Assembly (NCBI RefSeq): GCF_023824315.1 | Contig: NZ_CP098732.1 | Span: 3,317,793-3,381,792 of the forward strand | Origin: Acinetobacter tibetensis | GTDB taxonomy: Bacteria; Pseudomonadota; Gammaproteobacteria; Pseudomonadales; Moraxellaceae | Length of the DNA: 64,000 bases | Direction: 5' to 3' | Shown here: positions 8,689-18,756 of the stretch, one piece after another | How positions within the stretch are numbered: the first letter of the stretch is position 1 | How the letters are laid out: the number at the start of each line of letters is the position of its first letter | The notes under the pieces: model-generated | Told to the model about the DNA's origin: nothing | Seen by the model: only the letters and a program-made list of their open reading frames with translations | Database searches by the model: none | Position numbers and translations under genes: made by a program

Positions 8689-9690
8689 ATGAAGCTGCTC
8701 CGCCTGAATGCTTTAGCGCCAGACTTTCAATTACCTCAAACCGCTGTGACGATTGGTAATTTTGATGGCGTCCATTTGGGACATCAAGCGATGATTCAGC
8801 AACTGAAACAGGTTGCTGCACAACAACAACTCAAATCGTTAGTCATGATTTTTGAGCCACAGCCTTTAGAATTTTTTCAAGGCTATGAGGCTCCGCCACG
8901 CATCAGTTCACTTCGCGAAAAAGTCGAATACTTAACTGAATTGGGCGTGGACTATATTGCCGTGGCCAAGTTTGACAATACTTTCCGCAGCTTAAGTGCG
9001 GAAGCATTTGCCAGTATTTTAAAAGACCAACTGAATGCGCAAAGCCTCATATTGGGCGATGACTTTCACTTTGGCAAAAACCGACAAGGCAACAGTGAAT
9101 TTCTGAAAAATTATGGCTTTGATGTTCATAATTTACACACCATTGCACTTGAAGGTGAACGGGTCAGTTCAACCCGTATTCGTCAAACCCTCGCAGCAGG
9201 TAATTTAGCACTCGCGGCACAGTTATTAGGGCGACCTTATAGCATCACAGGTCGGGTGCAATATGGCGACCAAATTGGACGAACCCTTGATTTTCCAACG
9301 ATTAATGTACGCCTCAACCGTCATAAACCTTGTTTAAATGGTATTTATGGTGTCGATGTGATTTGTGAAACTATGTCTTTACAAGACAAAGTTGTACAAG
9401 AGAATTCAGAACAAAAAGGAATTTTGGGTTATCAAGCAACAGCTTTGTTTGGTGCGGGGCATGTCGGAACACGACCTGCCATACAACAAGCGCATCCAGA
9501 ATGGCGATTAGAAGTACATTTTCCCAATGTTTCTGCTAATCTGTATGGCTTGTTAATGCGGGTCACTTTCTTAAACTACTTACATGGTGAAAAGAACTAC
9601 CCTTCGCTGGAAGCACTTAAAGCGGGAATTGATGATGATGTGGTGAAACTACTAGAGTTTCGCCAAAACACCCCCACATTTCCCTTTTAA
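8689..9690 (+). CDS. ribF: Bifunctional riboflavin kinase / FAD synthetase
   Basis: 333 residues. The N-terminal FMN adenylyltransferase domain starts with TIGNFDGVHLGHQAMI (nucleotidyltransferase HxGH-type motif), and the C-terminal riboflavin kinase domain contains GRPYSITGRVQYGDQIGRTLDFPT. It converts riboflavin to FMN and then FAD. It lies upstream of ileS and lspA, an arrangement common in Gammaproteobacteria. No FMN riboswitch is visible in the 200 bases before it. The length is slightly above the usual 310, due to an insertion around residues 225-245. Confidence 0.95.
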   Translation: MKLLRLNALAPDFQLPQTAVTIGNFDGVHLGHQAMIQQLKQVAAQQQLKSLVMIFEPQPLEFFQGYEAPPRISSLREKVEYLTELGVDYIAVAKFDNTFRSLSAEAFASILKDQLNAQSLILGDDFHFGKNRQGNSEFLKNYGFDVHNLHTIALEGERVSSTRIRQTLAAGNLALAAQLLGRPYSITGRVQYGDQIGRTLDFPTINVRLNRHKPCLNGIYGVDVICETMSLQDKVVQENSEQKGILGYQATALFGAGHVGTRPAIQQAHPEWRLEVHFPNVSANLYGLLMRVTFLNYLHGEKNYPSLEALKAGIDDDVVKLLEFRQNTPTFPF

Positions 9691-9754
9691 ATACTAATCA
9701 ATTTTATGTAAAACGCGTCAGCCGAGCCGCTGATTAAATTGGAAGACATCTTGC

Positions 9755-12601
9755 ATGAGCGATAAGCAAACTCCTGAAAATGCAGTGGATTATAAAGCCA
9801 CACTAAACCTCCCAGGTACTGAATTTGCAATGAAAGCAAATCTTGCAGTACGTGAAGCAAAATGGTTAGAAGAGTGGTATGCCGACAACATTTATCAGCA
9901 GATTCGTGCGTCGCGTATTGGCAAGAAAAAATATGTCCTGCATGACGGCCCTCCGTATGCCAATGGTCAAATCCATTTAGGTCACGCGGTCAATAAAGTC
10001 TTAAAAGACATCATTATCAAAAGCCGCATCATGGATGGTTTTGATGCCCCCTACGTGCCGGGTTGGGACTGTCACGGTCTGCCAATCGAATTAAAAGTGG
10101 AAGAAAAAGTCGGTAAAGTGGGCGTGAAGGTAGATGCTTCAACTTTCCGTAAAGCTTGCCGTGAATATGCCTACACCCAAGTTGAACTGCAAAAGAAAGA
10201 CTTTGTGCGTATGGGCGTATTTGGCGATTGGGATAATCCTTACCTGACCATGAACTTCAAGCAGGAAGCGGACATCGTTCGTTCGCTGGGCGCAATTGCA
10301 AAAGCAGGTCATATTGAACCGGGCTTAAAACCTGTCAACTGGTGTTTGGACTGTGGTTCAGCTTTGGCTGAAGCCGAAGTGGAATACGAAGACAAAAAAT
10401 CAGATGCGATTGACGTTGGTTTCGGTGTTGTTGATTTGGCGGATCTTTCTGCCCGTTTAGGTGTTGACGTTCAAGATACGACAGACATTGTGATCTGGAC
10501 CACCACCCCGTGGACTTTACCAGCGAACCAAGCAGTAGCTTTGCACGCTGAACTTGAGTACCAATTGGTCAAAGCACGCGGTGAAGAAAAAGCAGAGCAA
10601 AACTTTATCTTGGCGAAAAACTTAGTTGAATCTGCAACTGAACGTTATGGTTTTAACAGTGTTGAAGTTTTGGCTGAATTCACTGGGAATAAACTTGAGC
10701 ATTTAAGCTTAAAACACCCACTCATCGCAGATCGCCAAGTGCCTGTGATTTTAGGTGAACACGTGACTGCCGATAGCGGTACAGGCGCAGTCCACACTGC
10801 ACCTGGCCATGGTGTGGACGACTATAAAGTTGGCTTACAGTACAACTTAAAAGTTGACAATCCAGTGGGTGGCAACGGCGTCTACTTACCAACGTCTCCA
10901 ATTTTTGCTGGCGAACATATTTATAAAGCCAACCCACAAATCATTGCCGCTTTAAGCGAAGCTGGCAAATTGTGGGCGCACAAGCCAATCAAGCACAGCT
11001 ACCCACACTGCTGGCGCCACAAAACGCCGATTATCTTCCGTGCCACGCCACAGTGGTTTATCAGCATGGATGCTCAAGGTCTACGTCAAAACGCTTTAAA
11101 TGCGATTGAAAACGAGATCAGTTTTGTGCCAGATTGGGGTAAAAACCGTATTCAAGCGATGATCGAAGGTCGTCCCGACTGGTGTATCTCACGTCAACGT
11201 ACTTGGGGTGTGCCAATCCCATTCTTCGTGCATAAAGACACCAACGAGCTCCATCCACGCACAGCAGAGTTGATCGAAGAAGTTGCGAAACTGATCGAAC
11301 AAGAAGGCATTGACGCTTGGTATAACCGCGAAGCGAAAGACTTTATCGGGGATGAAGCAGAACAGTACAACTGTGTGCGTGACACTTTAGATGTGTGGTT
11401 CGACTCAGGCACAACGCACTATGCTGTGCTGCGTGAACGCGAAGAACTCACCGATCCTGCTGATTTATACCTTGAAGGTTCAGACCAGCACCGTGGCTGG
11501 TTCCAGTCTTCATTGTTGACTTCAATTGCCATCAATAAACGCGCACCGTACAAAGGCTTACTGACCCACGGTTTCGTGGTGGATGAAAAAGGCCGTAAGA
11601 TGTCAAAATCTTTAGGCAACATCATCACCCCGCAAGACATCATTAAAGATATGGGTGCAGATGGTTTACGTTTCTGGATTGCGTCGGCTGATTACCGTTA
11701 TGAAATGACCGCAGGTAAAGAAATCTTTAACCGTGCATCAGATGGCTATCGTCGTATCCGTAATACCTTGCGTTTCTTATTGGCAAACTTAAATGGTTTC
11801 ACCCCATCGACTGATGCCCTGCCTGTAGATCAATTGATTGCACTAGATCAATACATCTTGCAACGTGCAACAGACGTACAGAAAACCATTCAACAAGCTT
11901 ATGAGGATATGAACTTCCATATCGTCACCAATGCCTTAACTAACTTCTGTATTAACGACTTGGGTGGTTTCTACCTCGACATCATCAAAGACCGTCAGTA
12001 CACCACCAAAGCAGATTCGCAAGCGCGCCATTCAGCTCAAACTGCGCTGTATCATTTGGTTCAAGCCTTTGTGCGTTGGATGTCACCGATTTTAAGCTTT
12101 ACCGCACAAGAAGCATGGCCACTGATTCCAGAACAAACTGAGAAATATGTGTTCACTGCGGAATGGTATGACATTCCTATGTCATCGACTGCAAACTTAT
12201 TGTCAGAAGCGGACTGGCAAACCTTGATTGCGGTGAAGTCTGCCGTGAACAAGCATATTGAAGTTGCACGCAACGAAAAACTGGTGGGTTCGAATCTCTC
12301 TGCCAAAGTCGAACTTTGGGCAAATGAAGAGTTGAAAGCGGTGCTAGATCGCCTAAGTGATGAGCTTCGCTTTGTCCTGATTACTTCACAAGTACAGGTC
12401 TATGCCTTTGATGCAACTCAGGGTCAGGAAGCCGATCTAGCGGGTTTACGCGTGCAAGTCTCTGCTGCGGAAGGTGAAAAATGTGCACGTTGCTGGCATG
12501 TCCTGCCAGATGTGAATACACATCACGAACATCCAGGGCTATGCGCACGTTGTATTATTAACCTCCCTACTGGTCAAGGCGAAGAGAGAAAATATGCCTA
12601 A
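9755..12601 (+). CDS. ileS: Isoleucyl-tRNA synthetase
   Basis: 948 residues, normal for the bacterial enzyme. Class I signature [12 protein letters not shown] (about 66-77) and KMSKS (about 620) are present. The editing domain is seen in [12 protein letters not shown] and [12 protein letters not shown]. The C-terminal zinc ribbon is CARCWH with CARC near the end. It charges tRNA-Ile and removes mischarged valine. Its last bases overlap the start of lspA. Confidence 0.98.
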   Translation: MSDKQTPENAVDYKATLNLPGTEFAMKANLAVREAKWLEEWYADNIYQQIRASRIGKKKYVLHDGPPYANGQIHLGHAVNKVLKDIIIKSRIMDGFDAPYVPGWDCHGLPIELKVEEKVGKVGVKVDASTFRKACREYAYTQVELQKKDFVRMGVFGDWDNPYLTMNFKQEADIVRSLGAIAKAGHIEPGLKPVNWCLDCGSALAEAEVEYEDKKSDAIDVGFGVVDLADLSARLGVDVQDTTDIVIWTTTPWTLPANQAVALHAELEYQLVKARGEEKAEQNFILAKNLVESATERYGFNSVEVLAEFTGNKLEHLSLKHPLIADRQVPVILGEHVTADSGTGAVHTAPGHGVDDYKVGLQYNLKVDNPVGGNGVYLPTSPIFAGEHIYKANPQIIAALSEAGKLWAHKPIKHSYPHCWRHKTPIIFRATPQWFISMDAQGLRQNALNAIENEISFVPDWGKNRIQAMIEGRPDWCISRQRTWGVPIPFFVHKDTNELHPRTAELIEEVAKLIEQEGIDAWYNREAKDFIGDEAEQYNCVRDTLDVWFDSGTTHYAVLREREELTDPADLYLEGSDQHRGWFQSSLLTSIAINKRAPYKGLLTHGFVVDEKGRKMSKSLGNIITPQDIIKDMGADGLRFWIASADYRYEMTAGKEIFNRASDGYRRIRNTLRFLLANLNGFTPSTDALPVDQLIALDQYILQRATDVQKTIQQAYEDMNFHIVTNALTNFCINDLGGFYLDIIKDRQYTTKADSQARHSAQTALYHLVQAFVRWMSPILSFTAQEAWPLIPEQTEKYVFTAEWYDIPMSSTANLLSEADWQTLIAVKSAVNKHIEVARNEKLVGSNLSAKVELWANEELKAVLDRLSDELRFVLITSQVQVYAFDATQGQEADLAGLRVQVSAAEGEKCARCWHVLPDVNTHHEHPGLCARCIINLPTGQGEERKYA

Positions 12602-13136
12602 TCCACAACAGAAAGCGGGCCTGTTTCAATTCTACCCACACAATTTGCTGTGGGTAGGATTATCTATTGTGGCGATTGTTCTAGATCAATGGACCAAATG
12701 GATTGCGTCTACGCACCTGAATTATGCAGATCCGGTACCTGTACTGCCTTTTTTAAATTGGACCTTGTTACATAACTATGGCGCAGCCTTTAGTTTCTTG
12801 TCCGATGCTGGCGGTTGGCAACGTTATTTCTTTACCTCACTTGCAGCCTTGGTTTCAGTGATTTTTGTGTTTTGGCTGATGCGCATGCCAAAACACATCA
12901 CGATTTTACCCATGGCAATTGCCCTGATTTTAGGTGGTGCTGTAGGAAATTTAATTGATCGCGTCACCTTGGGTTATGTGGTCGATTTTATTCATGTCTA
13001 TTACAACAATAGTCACTTCCCTGCATTTAACCTTGCCGACAGTGCCATTACCTTGGGCACCATTCTGCTGCTTATAGATACGTTTTTCTTAGAAAAACAT
13101 CGAATTCAACGTGCGGATATGCAACACCATGAATGA
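12594..13136 (+). CDS. lspA: Lipoprotein signal peptidase (signal peptidase II)
   Basis: 180 residues with four membrane helices. The conserved blocks [36 protein letters not shown] and [11 protein letters not shown] carry the two catalytic aspartates (NLIDR and NLADS). It cleaves the signal peptides of lipidated prolipoproteins, such as the SsuA proteins in this window, in the inner membrane. It overlaps ileS by 8 bases and fkpB by 8 bases. Confidence 0.97.
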   Translation: MPNPQQKAGLFQFYPHNLLWVGLSIVAIVLDQWTKWIASTHLNYADPVPVLPFLNWTLLHNYGAAFSFLSDAGGWQRYFFTSLAALVSVIFVFWLMRMPKHITILPMAIALILGGAVGNLIDRVTLGYVVDFIHVYYNNSHFPAFNLADSAITLGTILLLIDTFFLEKHRIQRADMQHHE

Positions 13137-13611
13137 AATTATTAATCCAAATGAAGAAACTCGTATTGAACACGGTTCAAAAGTCGATCTTCATTTTTCC
13201 GTTGCCATTGAAAATGGCGTAGAAATTGACAATACCCGTAGCCGTGCTGAACCTGTCAGCTTAGTGATGGGCGATGGCAGTTTACTCCCAGGTTTTGAAA
13301 AATCCCTATTTGGTCTACGTGCAGGTGACCGTCGTACCGTCAGCCTTCCGCCAGAAGATGCGTTTGGACCATGGAACCCTGAAAATGTGCAGACATTTGA
13401 TACGGTAAAATTCGAGCAACGCCCTATTGAAGGCCACATGATTGAGTTTGAAGATAAAGCCAAACAAAGTCTGTATGGCGTCGTTAAAACTGTCGGTGAT
13501 GACATTACCGAAGTGGATTTTAACCATCCATTGGCGGGTAAAAACATTACCTTTGAAGTGGAAATCTTCAAAGTGACTCCTGCGGGTCAACAAGGCGTGA
13601 AATTCATGTAA
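13129..13611 (+). CDS. fkpB: FKBP-type peptidyl-prolyl isomerase, SlpA/FkpB type
   Basis: 160 residues from the ATG at 13129; a GTG at 13111 is an alternative. The FKBP domain is seen in GDGSLLPGFEKSLFGLRAGDRRTVSLPPEDAFGP, with the inserted IF domain following (residues about 70-125). It catalyses proline isomerisation and chaperones in the cytoplasm. The position directly after lspA is conserved in many Gammaproteobacteria (ileS-lspA-fkpB). Confidence 0.92.
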   Translation: MNEIINPNEETRIEHGSKVDLHFSVAIENGVEIDNTRSRAEPVSLVMGDGSLLPGFEKSLFGLRAGDRRTVSLPPEDAFGPWNPENVQTFDTVKFEQRPIEGHMIEFEDKAKQSLYGVVKTVGDDITEVDFNHPLAGKNITFEVEIFKVTPAGQQGVKFM

Positions 13612-13630
13612 AAGCCTGCTTTTACAACAT

Positions 13631-13661
13631 AAAAAACCCTTCAACTGTGAAGGGTTTTTTT
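13631..13661. terminator. Bidirectional terminator after fkpB
   Basis: AAAAAACCCTTCA, loop ACTG, TGAAGGGTTTTTT. The stem has A and T runs on both sides, so it serves both fkpB (plus) and the convergent acyltransferase-like gene (minus). Confidence 0.9.
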
Positions 13662-13676
13662 ATGCCGTACAGAAAA

Positions 13677-14825
13677 CTAAAGATATTTTAATAACGGAAT
13701 CTGCTTATTCTGATGCTTAAATTTAGAAAACCACAGCATCAAAGGATAAAGCACGATGCACAGGATAATCGCAATCCACCAAAGGGTAGATACTTGATTT
13801 ACCCCAAAGTAGTCACCATGATTCTGTCCCCAAAGCGCCACGGCAAGCACATACAGTAATTTTAAAACAAATAAATGCACAATATAAAAGAACATCGGTA
13901 CTGAGCCATAAATAATTAAGGGACGTACCCATGCCCGCTGTTGCACTTTTTCCAATACCACAAGCAGTAACAGCCCCAAGCCAACATTCCATAAAATAAA
14001 CAATAAGGACGGCGGATACTTGGTCAGATTAAAAAAGCTCATCAAGGTTTGCAGTGGCGTCGACATTTCTAACCATGCACTATCACCATAAAAATTTAAC
14101 ATTCGGAGTATCAGAAACACGGTGATACTGCCACAGCCAAATACCCATAAATATATACTTCTTCGTTGTGGCGTCATCTGCGCTTGAAAAACAGTTGCCC
14201 CAATACTATAACCCAGTAAAATCACTCCAATCCAAGGCAGTACAGGATAAGAAGTACGAAGTTTGAGGAATTCCCCCCATTCAATCCAACCACGCTCATG
14301 TAAAATCAACCAGATCGGCTGTAAAATAGGCATTTGTTGCAAGGAAACCTGATCCAACAGGTTATGCCCAAAAATAATCAATATAGCAATCAACCACAGA
14401 ATTCTCTGTGGCAACCCAATCAGCATCGCCAAAACAATCATGCTGATACCAATGGCCCAAATCACTTGTAGATAAATCACGTGCGGTGGGAACTGTCCTG
14501 TCCATGTAAAATTAATCACCAACAACTCGAGTATCACTAAAAATAAACCACGTTTAAGCAAAAACTCGCGCGTCATGCTCAAACTGTTGTGTTTAGCTTG
14601 GTATAAATACGCTGATAATCCCGTCAAAACCACAAAAACTGGAGCACACAAATGTGCCAAAATACGGCTAAAGAACAAACTGGCTTCCGTTTCCTCAATA
14701 CGCATGGGGTCGGGAACTTGATGATGTAAATAAAAGGTTTCACGGACATGGTCGACCATCATAATTAAAATGACCAGACCACGAAGTGCATCAATCGCTT
14801 GAAGGCGTTGGGAAAGTGCAGACAT
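13677..14825 (-). CDS. Heparan-alpha-glucosaminide N-acetyltransferase-like membrane protein (DUF1624/YeiB-type)
   Basis: 382 residues with about ten membrane helices. The start RLQAIDALRGLVILIMMVDHVRETF has the His in helix 1 (VDH) that carries the acetyl group in HGSNAT-type enzymes. In bacteria these proteins are of largely unknown function and may transfer acyl groups across the membrane. It is a single gene flanked by terminator-like and AT-rich DNA, so context gives no substrate. Confidence 0.7.
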   Translation of the reverse strand: MSALSQRLQAIDALRGLVILIMMVDHVRETFYLHHQVPDPMRIEETEASLFFSRILAHLCAPVFVVLTGLSAYLYQAKHNSLSMTREFLLKRGLFLVILELLVINFTWTGQFPPHVIYLQVIWAIGISMIVLAMLIGLPQRILWLIAILIIFGHNLLDQVSLQQMPILQPIWLILHERGWIEWGEFLKLRTSYPVLPWIGVILLGYSIGATVFQAQMTPQRRSIYLWVFGCGSITVFLILRMLNFYGDSAWLEMSTPLQTLMSFFNLTKYPPSLLFILWNVGLGLLLLVVLEKVQQRAWVRPLIIYGSVPMFFYIVHLFVLKLLYVLAVALWGQNHGDYFGVNQVSTLWWIAIILCIVLYPLMLWFSKFKHQNKQIPLLKYL

Positions 14826-14944
14826 GATGAAATAAATAGATATGTTATAATATTACATATACTATGCGTTTTTGAACCCAAAATAAACCCAAGCGCGCTA
14901 TTTAGCACGCCTAATTTTTAAGATAAATTAAATAAAAATAGGAT

Positions 14945-15232
14945 TTATGGGCGAATTTCTTTGAGCTCACGGCGAATAAAATGCTGAATCATTTCCCGAT
15001 AAATCTGTTCAATTAAATCAGGGTCGGTGCCCTGTTGTGCCGCCTGTTTACGAACTTTGGTAATCACCTGCTCTACCCGTTCTGGAGATTGCACTTCATG
15101 TTCAGTGCGCTTAAAACGTACCGCTTGATCGACATAAAACTGTCGGGTGGTAATGAGCTCAATCAGGTGCTGATCAATCACATCAATTTTATCTCGAACT
15201 TGCTCGAGCGACTCACATTTCTCTTTCTGCAT
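14945..15232 (-). CDS. Chorismate mutase, AroQ class
   Basis: 95 residues, all alpha-helical. The pattern RDKIDVIDQHLIELITTRQFYVDQAVRFK, then SPERVEQVITKVRKQAAQQG and YREMIQHFIRRE matches stand-alone AroQ domains, which turn chorismate into prephenate for phenylalanine and tyrosine synthesis. PchB-type isochorismate pyruvate lyases have the same fold and cannot be excluded. The start overlaps the preceding gene by 20 bases, so the two are co-transcribed and probably translationally coupled. Confidence 0.8.
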   Translation of the reverse strand: MQKEKCESLEQVRDKIDVIDQHLIELITTRQFYVDQAVRFKRTEHEVQSPERVEQVITKVRKQAAQQGTDPDLIEQIYREMIQHFIRRELKEIRP

Positions 15233-16556
15233 TGGTTTTATCTTCTGGTGTTAAGCTGGAGTGATCTGCTTCGTTTTCAATTTTATATTTTTCTTCTAAC
15301 ACATTACTGAAAATACTTTCAATCATCCAGACTCGATATAAGCTATTAAAGGTATAACGTTGCCCATCAAGACGTAATTCGAGCACTGGAAAATCAGGTT
15401 GTGACTTCATTTCACACAATACATCATTTTCTTTCAGTTTGGCTTGAATATCCTCTTGTTTCACATCCTGCAACTCTAGCTCCAACTCACGTTGCAATTC
15501 TTGATAATGTGCCTTAAACGATAAATCTTTGCCTTGGGTCCATACCGCTTGCAAAATACGGTGCATGGCTGCAATCCGCTGTTCTTCAGGCACACGATAA
15601 TACAACTGTGCCATCGCATAAGTGGCTTCTTTAGTCGGACGACAAAATGGGGTAAATGCCACTTCTGTCCGTTTAGATAAACGGGTTGCCAAGCTCCAGT
15701 CAAACCAGTCTCGCCCATGATAACTCAATGGGTACACAGTTAACTGAATATTATAATAATCTGCCAATTCCTCTTTAATATAGGCCAATAACAGCCATGA
15801 AACTGGGTCTTCTAACGCAATATATAAATCTAACTCTGGATCAAGTGCTTGAATTTCATTTAGTTCTTCTGCATCACTAATTAAATGCTCTCGCCATTCA
15901 ATATGATTGATGAGGAAGATCGGATTACCTGTCAATAATTTTTGTTGTTTTAAACGGCGGGTTAAACGCAGCAGATCATCCACTGCATGGTATTTACGGT
16001 CTGAAAATTCAAAATAACTGGCAAGGATGGCATCATCATTAAATACCCGTTCTGGAAAGTGCTGTTCCTGATGATGTTTACTCGCCATGGCATATAAAGT
16101 ACGCAACTTGCCATACTGCTTCTGCCACAGCATATGAAACACATCTTCGAGTAAATACAGAAAGTCCTGACCTTGTAATGGGGTATTTCTTAAAATGGTC
16201 TCCGCTTGTGCCAAGGCTTCTTGTGGTGGCTGTTCAGGGGTTTCATGGAAACTGAAGCGGTGCTGTTTCGATAAAATCTGCGCATCGTTCAGGCAATAGT
16301 GTTGCCATTCTTGCGCTGACATCTGATTCGGCGGCTCAGGAGCTTGACTGGAAATAATGACTTTGAGAGGTTTAAGTTCATCACTCAAAATTTCTTCTAA
16401 TTGTGGCAACTGCTGCACAGCCAAATAACTATAAACATCGTCTAAACGTAAATGAATATTGAGCCCATGCTCCGTGGACAATACCTCTTGACGAGTTGGC
16501 TTTTGATAAAACCATCTCGATCGGATCGGATCGAACCAACGGCGTAACAGTGACAT
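15213..16556 (-). CDS. Uncharacterised protein with two apparent DsbA/HCCA-isomerase-like thioredoxin halves
   Basis: 447 residues, soluble, no signal peptide. Two segments look alike: residues about 30-60 (LNIHLRLDDVYSYLAVQQLPQLEEIL) and about 245-285 (LDLYIALEDPVSWLLLAYIKEELADYYNIQLTVYPL). Both resemble the first strand and helix of DsbA/2-hydroxychromene-2-carboxylate isomerase family proteins, where a D-P-x-S-x-x-x-L motif replaces the redox Cys pair. No CxxC is present, so a thiol redox role is unlikely; a glutathione-dependent or binding role is possible. It overlaps the chorismate mutase gene. The fold assignment is by pattern and is tentative. Confidence 0.55.
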   Translation of the reverse strand: MSLLRRWFDPIRSRWFYQKPTRQEVLSTEHGLNIHLRLDDVYSYLAVQQLPQLEEILSDELKPLKVIISSQAPEPPNQMSAQEWQHYCLNDAQILSKQHRFSFHETPEQPPQEALAQAETILRNTPLQGQDFLYLLEDVFHMLWQKQYGKLRTLYAMASKHHQEQHFPERVFNDDAILASYFEFSDRKYHAVDDLLRLTRRLKQQKLLTGNPIFLINHIEWREHLISDAEELNEIQALDPELDLYIALEDPVSWLLLAYIKEELADYYNIQLTVYPLSYHGRDWFDWSLATRLSKRTEVAFTPFCRPTKEATYAMAQLYYRVPEEQRIAAMHRILQAVWTQGKDLSFKAHYQELQRELELELQDVKQEDIQAKLKENDVLCEMKSQPDFPVLELRLDGQRYTFNSLYRVWMIESIFSNVLEEKYKIENEADHSSLTPEDKTNAEREM

Positions 16557-16705
16557 GAATTGCCTCTAATCTAGAAAGAGCGGGTAATGTTGTTTTGAAC
16601 CCGCAGAAAATGACCAATACGATGAACAGAATGTCTTAAAATACAATAAGTCTTGAGCAAAACGTAACATAATTCAAGACAAAATGTTCAATCCTTCCCG
16701 ATAGG

Positions 16706-18391
16706 CTACAGTTCTAAATTTAAATCAGTCACTGCACCTTTTTCGGCTCCGGTGGTCAGTTTAGCAAACTTCGCCAACGCACCGTGGGTATAATTTGGTT
16801 TTGGCTTGACCCAACGGTTTTGCCGTGCGGCAATTTCCTGTTCAGAAACATGCCACGTCATTTCCCGTGTTTCGGCATTAATCGAGATGCGATCTCCGTT
16901 TTGAACGAGACCAATTGGCCCCCCTTCATAGGCTTCTGGGGTCACATGTCCAATCACAAAGCCATGACTACCGCCAGAGAAACGGCCATCGGTGATCAGC
17001 GCCACAGATTTTCCCAAACCTTTACCAATAATCGCTGAGGTCGGTTTCAGCATTTCTGGCATGCCCGGCCCCCCTTTAGGCCCTTCGCCACGAATCACCA
17101 CCACCTCACCCGCTTGAACTTCGCCATCTAAAATCCCACGCATTGCGCCAATTTCACCTTCAAAGACACGCGCAGGCCCTTCAAAGTACAGGCCTTCTTT
17201 ACCCGTGATTTTAGCCACGGCACCTGTTGGAGACAAATTACCTTTGAGTACCACCAAGTGAGAGTCTTTTTTAATTGGCGCGTCGAACGGTAAAATAATC
17301 TGCTGACCTTCTGGATAGTCTTCAACCTCAGCCAAATTTTCCGCCAAGGTCTTTCCAGTCACGGTTAGACATGAACCATCAAGCATGCCAGCATCTAACA
17401 TCCGCTTCATCAGCGGTTGAATGCCTCCAATCGCAATCAGCTCAGACATCAGATATTTGCCAGATGGACGTACATCGGCCACTACAGGAATATCTTGCCC
17501 GATACGGACAAAATCATCCAAACTCAGTTCAACTCCAGCGGTATGTGCCATCGCCAGTAAGTGCAGCACCCCATTGGTCGAACCGCCCAAGGCAATCAAC
17601 ACTTTAATCGAGTTTTCAAATGCAGCTTTGGTCATAATATCGCGCGGTTTCAGGTCTAAGCGTAGCAAATTCATCACCGCTTCACCTGCTTTTTGACAGT
17701 CGATCCGTTTTTCATCCGAAACCGCTTCTTGGGCAGATGAACCCGGTAAACTCATGCCCAAAGCTTCAATCGCAGAGGCCATCGAATTTGCAGTGTACAT
17801 ACCACCACAGGAACCCGGCCCCGGCAGCGCCACTTCTTCAATCTGTTTGACTTGAATGGCACTGATTTCACCTTTGGCGTGCTGACCCACAGCTTCAAAG
17901 ACAGAAATCATGTCAGTATGCCCTGCGCCCGGCTTAATTGTACCGCCATAAACAAACAACCCCGGACGGTTTAAACGGGCTAAGCCCATGATGCAACCCG
18001 GCATGTTTTTGTCACAACCACCAATCGCAATCACCCCGTCATAAGCCTGACAGCCCACCACGGCTTCAATCGAGTCGGCAATAATTTCACGGCTCAACAA
18101 TGAATACTTCATACCTTCAGTGCCATTAGAAATGCCATCTGAAATGGTGATGGTATTAAAAATAATGCCTTTACCGCCTGCCTGATTGACCCCTTTTTCA
18201 GCCTCACGTGCCAAACCATCGATGTGCATATTACAGGGCGTGACATTGGCCCATGTCGAAGCAATACCCACAAAAGGACGAGTAAAGTCTGAATCTTTAA
18301 AACCTGTGGCACGCATCATGGAACGTGCAGGTGCATTTTCGATGCCTTCATAAACAGGGGCTGAATGTTCGCGGATATTGTCTTTACTCAT
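16706..18391 (-). CDS. ilvD: Dihydroxy-acid dehydratase, short (about 560 residue) type
   Basis: 561 residues. Conserved IlvD/Edd blocks: [68 protein letters not shown] and [16 protein letters not shown]. The enzyme removes water from dihydroxy acids in valine, isoleucine and leucine synthesis, using an iron-sulfur cluster. It is one of two IlvD homologues in the window; this one resembles the shorter group found with [2Fe-2S] clusters. Whether it works on branched-chain precursors or on sugar acids cannot be decided from sequence alone. Confidence 0.85.
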   Translation of the reverse strand: MSKDNIREHSAPVYEGIENAPARSMMRATGFKDSDFTRPFVGIASTWANVTPCNMHIDGLAREAEKGVNQAGGKGIIFNTITISDGISNGTEGMKYSLLSREIIADSIEAVVGCQAYDGVIAIGGCDKNMPGCIMGLARLNRPGLFVYGGTIKPGAGHTDMISVFEAVGQHAKGEISAIQVKQIEEVALPGPGSCGGMYTANSMASAIEALGMSLPGSSAQEAVSDEKRIDCQKAGEAVMNLLRLDLKPRDIMTKAAFENSIKVLIALGGSTNGVLHLLAMAHTAGVELSLDDFVRIGQDIPVVADVRPSGKYLMSELIAIGGIQPLMKRMLDAGMLDGSCLTVTGKTLAENLAEVEDYPEGQQIILPFDAPIKKDSHLVVLKGNLSPTGAVAKITGKEGLYFEGPARVFEGEIGAMRGILDGEVQAGEVVVIRGEGPKGGPGMPEMLKPTSAIIGKGLGKSVALITDGRFSGGSHGFVIGHVTPEAYEGGPIGLVQNGDRISINAETREMTWHVSEQEIAARQNRWVKPKPNYTHGALAKFAKLTTGAEKGAVTDLNLEL

Positions 18392-18756
18392 TGTATTTTT
18401 CCTTGGCGATGGCTGCGTATTTCTCTACAGTCTTGGCAATTTTTCTGTTTTTATTGTATAGAAAGCAAACTACACATGAAAGCGACTCGCTGGGTATTAC
18501 ATGAGCCCATTTATTGTTTTTCTACCCAAATCAGGTCACATGACCAAGCGACATGGATGTCGCTGTTGCCCTATGCAGCAAGGATGCTGCATTAGGACAA
18601 CAAAGCGTTTTGTTACTTTTACGCTGTCAAAAGTAAGGAATTATCTACTCATTACCATTTTAAAATCTTAAAGCAAAATGTGATCGTGACAGTTTCTAGC
18701 AACATTAAAAAAGCACTCCATTTGGAGTGCTCTTTCTCATCAGTAAAACCTACCGA
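18392..18756. other. Intergenic region with tandem hairpins
   Basis: No gene seen. Two perfect hairpins sit side by side: AGCGACAT-GG-ATGTCGCT (18547-18564) and ATGCAGCA-AGGA-TGCTGCAT (18573-18592). They are followed by a T-rich motif GTTTTGTTACTTTT and its partial inverse CAAAAGTAA (18606-18636). The arrangement resembles a dispersed intergenic repeat, but a second copy is not present in this window. Confidence 0.45.
18713..18735 (-). terminator. Terminator of the longer ilvD
   Basis: On the minus strand GCACTCCA-AA-TGGAGTGC is followed by TTTTTT. It lies about 20 bases after the stop of the 609-residue IlvD. Confidence 0.85.
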
